A DNA stretch of 64,000 nucleotides. Source: Protopterus annectens (taxonomy: Eukaryota > Chordata > Ceratodontiformes > Protopteridae). Each line of letters opens with the position of its first letter. Positions within the stretch are counted from its first letter, which is position 1. The DNA lies in the NCBI RefSeq assembly GCF_019279795.1, contig NC_056726.1, positions 1,020,578,527 to 1,020,642,526 of the forward strand, in the 5' to 3' direction. Shown here one piece after another: positions 61,461 to 64,000 of this stretch. The notes under the pieces were generated by a model. That model worked only from the letters and a program-made list of their open reading frames with translations. It was not told the origin of the DNA and searched no databases. Position numbers and translations under genes: made by a program.

Positions 61461-64000
61461 ATTACACCACAAGAACTCAGCAGGGTCCTAAAGGTATCTG
61501 GTTTTAGGTGCAGTAGTCAATTTTTAAAAGTAAATGCTTGCCTTTTTCCCTGGATTTACTGTTTGGGAATAAATTTACAGAGGCTGATTTTATGTGAGGT
61601 ACTGTCTGATTCCCGCCAACGGAGCACATCCTGACTAGGAAGTGTGGCTCAAAAATTGTTATTTACCCTAAAACTCTTTGGGTGTTTTACATCTATTATC
61701 AGTTAATTTATAGTAGTTGGTAGGTGCATTCGCACTTGGAGGGAGTCCGTAAGATCAGCGTAGGTAGTCTAGGTGGCACGCGGTGAGCAGTTAGCTTGGG
61801 GGGCTAACTAGGATCTAAACAGGGGAGAGAGACAGTGATTTAATTTAGTAGTAAGTGACTTTACAAGGCTAATAAGACTCATGCATTTACCAAAGTTGTT
61901 GCCTTTTAAAATAATATTCAGCAAGTGAGTATGACAAAAGCCAAGCACCCTTAAACAACAGATAACAACACGGGGATTACACCACAAGAACTCAGCAGGG
62001 TCCTAAAGGTATCTGGTTTTAGGTGCAGTAGTCAATTTTTAAAAGTAAATGCTTGCCTTTTTCCCTGGATTTACTGTTTGGGAATAAATTTACAGAGGCT
62101 GATTTTATGTGAGGTACTGTCTGATTCCGCCAACGGAGCACGCCCTGACTAGGAAGTGTGGCTCAAAATTGTTATTTACCCTAAAACTCTTTGGGTGTTT
62201 TACATCTATTATCAGTTAATTTATAGTAGTTGGTAGGTGCATTCGCACTTGGAGGGAGTCCGTAAGATCAGCGTAGGTAGTCTAGGTGCCATCTTGGTGA
62301 GCAGTTAGCTTGGGGGCTAACTAGGATCTAAATAGGGGAGAGACAGTGATTTAATTTAGTAGTAAGTGACTTTACAAGGCTAATAAGACTCATGCATTTA
62401 CCAAAGTTGTTGCCTTTTAAAATAATATTCAGCAAGTGAGTATGACAAAAGCCAAGCACCCTTAAACAACAGATAACAACACGGGGATTACACCACAAGA
62501 ACTCAGCAGGGTCCTAAAGGTATCTGGTTTTAGGTGCAGTAGTCAATTTTTAAAAGTAAATGCTTGCCTTTTTCCCGGGATTTACTGTTTGGGAATAAAT
62601 TTACAGAGGCTGATTTTATGTGAGGTACTGTCTGATTCCTGCCAACGGAGCACGTCCTGACTAGGAAGTGTGGCTCAAAAATTGTTATTTACCCTAAAAC
62701 TCTTTGGGTGTTTTACATCTATTATCAGTTAATTTATAGTAGTTGGTAGGTGCATTCGCACTTGGAGGGAGTCTGTAAGATCAGCGTAGGTAGTCTAGGT
62801 GCCACGCAGTGAGCAGTTAGCTTGGGGGGTTAACTAGGATCTAAATAGGGGAGAGAGACAGTGATTTAATTTAGTAGTAAGTGACTTTACAAGGCTAATA
62901 AGACTCATGCATTTACCAAAGTTGTTGCCTTTTAAAATAATATTCAGCGAGTATGACAAAAGCCAAGCACCCTTAAACAACAGATAACAACACGGGGATT
63001 ACACCACAAGAACTCAGCAGGGTCCTAAAGGTATCTGGTTTTAGGTGCAGTAGTCAATTTTTAAAAGTAAATGCTTGCCTTTTTCCCTGGATTTACTGTT
63101 TGGGAATAAATTTACAGAGGCTGATTTTATGTGAGGTACTGTCTGATTCCCGCCAACGGAGCACGTCCTGACTAGGAAGTGTGGCTCAAAATTGTTATTT
63201 ACCCTAAAACTCTTTGGGTGTTTTACATCTATTATCAGTTAATTTATAGTAGTTGGTAGGTGCATTCGCACTTGGAGGAGTCCGTAAGATCAGCGTCAGG
63301 TAGTCTAGGTGCCACAAGGTGAGCAGTTAGCTTGGGGGGCTAACTAGGATCTAAATAGGGGAGAGAGACAGTGATTTAATTTAGTAGTAAGTGACTTTAC
63401 AAGGCTAATAAGACTCATGCATTTACCAAAGTTGTTGCCTTTTAAAATAATATTCAGCAAGTGAGTATGACAAAAGCCAAGCACCCTTAAACAACAGATA
63501 ACAACACGGGGATTACACCACAAGAACTCAGCAGGATCCTAAAGGTATCTGGTTTTAGGTGCAGTAGTCAATTTTTTAAAAGTAAATGCTTGCCTTTTTC
63601 CCTGGATTTACTGTTTGGGAATAAATTTACAGAGGCTGATTTTATGTGAGGTACTGTCTGATTCCCGCCAACGGAGCACGTCCTGACTAGGAAGTGTGGC
63701 TCAAAAATTGTTATTTACCCTAAAACTCTTTGGGTGTTTTACATCTATTATCAGTTAATTTATAGTAGTTGGTAGGTGCATTCGCACTTGGAGGGAGTCC
63801 GTAAGATCAGCGTAGGTAGTCTAGGTGCCACGCGGTGAGCAGTTAGCTTGGGGGGCTAACTAGGATCTAAATAGGGGAGAGAGACAGTGATTTAATTTAG
63901 TAGTAAGTGACTTTACAAGGCTAATAAGACTCATGCATTTACCAAAGTTGTTGCCTTTTAAAATAATATTCAGCAAGTGAGTATGACAAAAGCCAAGCAC
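61461..64000 (-). repeat. Tandem array of about 512-bp units upstream of the LINE
   Basis: Units begin (plus strand, attacaccacaagaactcag) at 61461, 61976, 62487, 62998 and 63512, giving spacings of 515, 511, 511 and 514. The fifth is cut by the window end. Units differ by a few substitutions and indels. The array ends exactly where the LINE 5' end begins, so the units would be upstream and in tandem relative to the LINE promoter. Each unit contains CpG-bearing segments (gcattcgcacttgg, agatcagcgtaggtag, ccaacggagcacg). No ORF. It may be LINE 5' monomers or an independent satellite. Confidence 0.95.

Noticed and set aside
61227-61472. Separate ORF1 of the LINE upstream of the endonuclease frame
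   Set aside because: The frame has no ATG at its start (TTG), runs into the tandem array boundary, and is low-complexity Ser/Pro/Thr from GC-rich leader sequence.

Overview
This window looks like intergenic or intronic DNA of a large, repeat-dominated vertebrate genome. I find no host gene, rRNA, tRNA gene or CRISPR array. Almost everything recognisable is a transposable element. L2-like LINEs are the most common. There are also CR1 LINEs and a tRNA-derived SINE carrying the CR1 3' tail, a fish-type tRNA SINE, DIRS tyrosine-recombinase elements, a Penelope-like GIY-YIG fragment, a Tx1/L1-like fragment, another LINE with a (GAT)n tail, and a complete LTR element without pol. This mix of fish-type SINE, CR1/L2, DIRS and Penelope fits a lungfish-like or other early-branching vertebrate. 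That is inference from family content, not an identification.

Layout. Positions 1-16811 are one arm of a very large inverted repeat, and 26315 to at least 42277 are the other arm. They align from the first base of the window to the last base before a 500-N gap (16812-17311). In order, the arm (left copy) carries DIRS fragments, a CR1-tailed SINE, a CR1 3' end, L2-like LINEs in both orientations, a (GAT)n-tailed LINE, three minisatellites, another CR1 piece, and the 5' part of the LTR element. The region between the arms (17312-26314) holds a young L2-like LINE, a CR1 fragment interrupted by a tail-only L2 insertion, an older L2-like LINE, and the 3' part of the LTR element. That LTR element (22786-28620, minus strand) is complete: two TG..CA LTRs, PBS, PPT and a 5-bp GATTT target duplication. 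It sits inside the ORF of the older L2-like LINE and has itself been hit by two SINEs.

From about 36260 to 45480 the text degrades into runs of single bases, including 618 uninterrupted Gs. Anchor by anchor, 36260-42277 can still be matched to left-arm positions 7080 to 1, so it is a badly miscalled copy of the same sequence and not a new kind of DNA. Past it lie a purine-rich stretch (45530-46120), a Tx1/L1-like LINE split by a Penelope-like element, a LINE/CR1/DIRS mosaic (48515-52456), a mostly unassigned stretch (52460-56280), and two L2-like LINEs whose 3' ends meet at an ATCT/AT microsatellite.

The minus-strand LINE at 57680-61460 is nearly full length: endonuclease, YADD reverse transcriptase, a 2A-like motif after a hydrophobic N-terminus, and the family 3' tail. 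Immediately upstream of its 5' end, five 511-515 bp tandem units (61461-64000) run off the window. This arrangement would fit promoter monomers, or a satellite the LINE landed in.

The elements interact as parasites of one another: CR1 tails are borrowed by a SINE, LTR elements land in LINEs, and SINEs land in LTRs. None looks capable of autonomous movement in this copy. Arm divergence, judged by eye in a few stretches, is about 1-8%.
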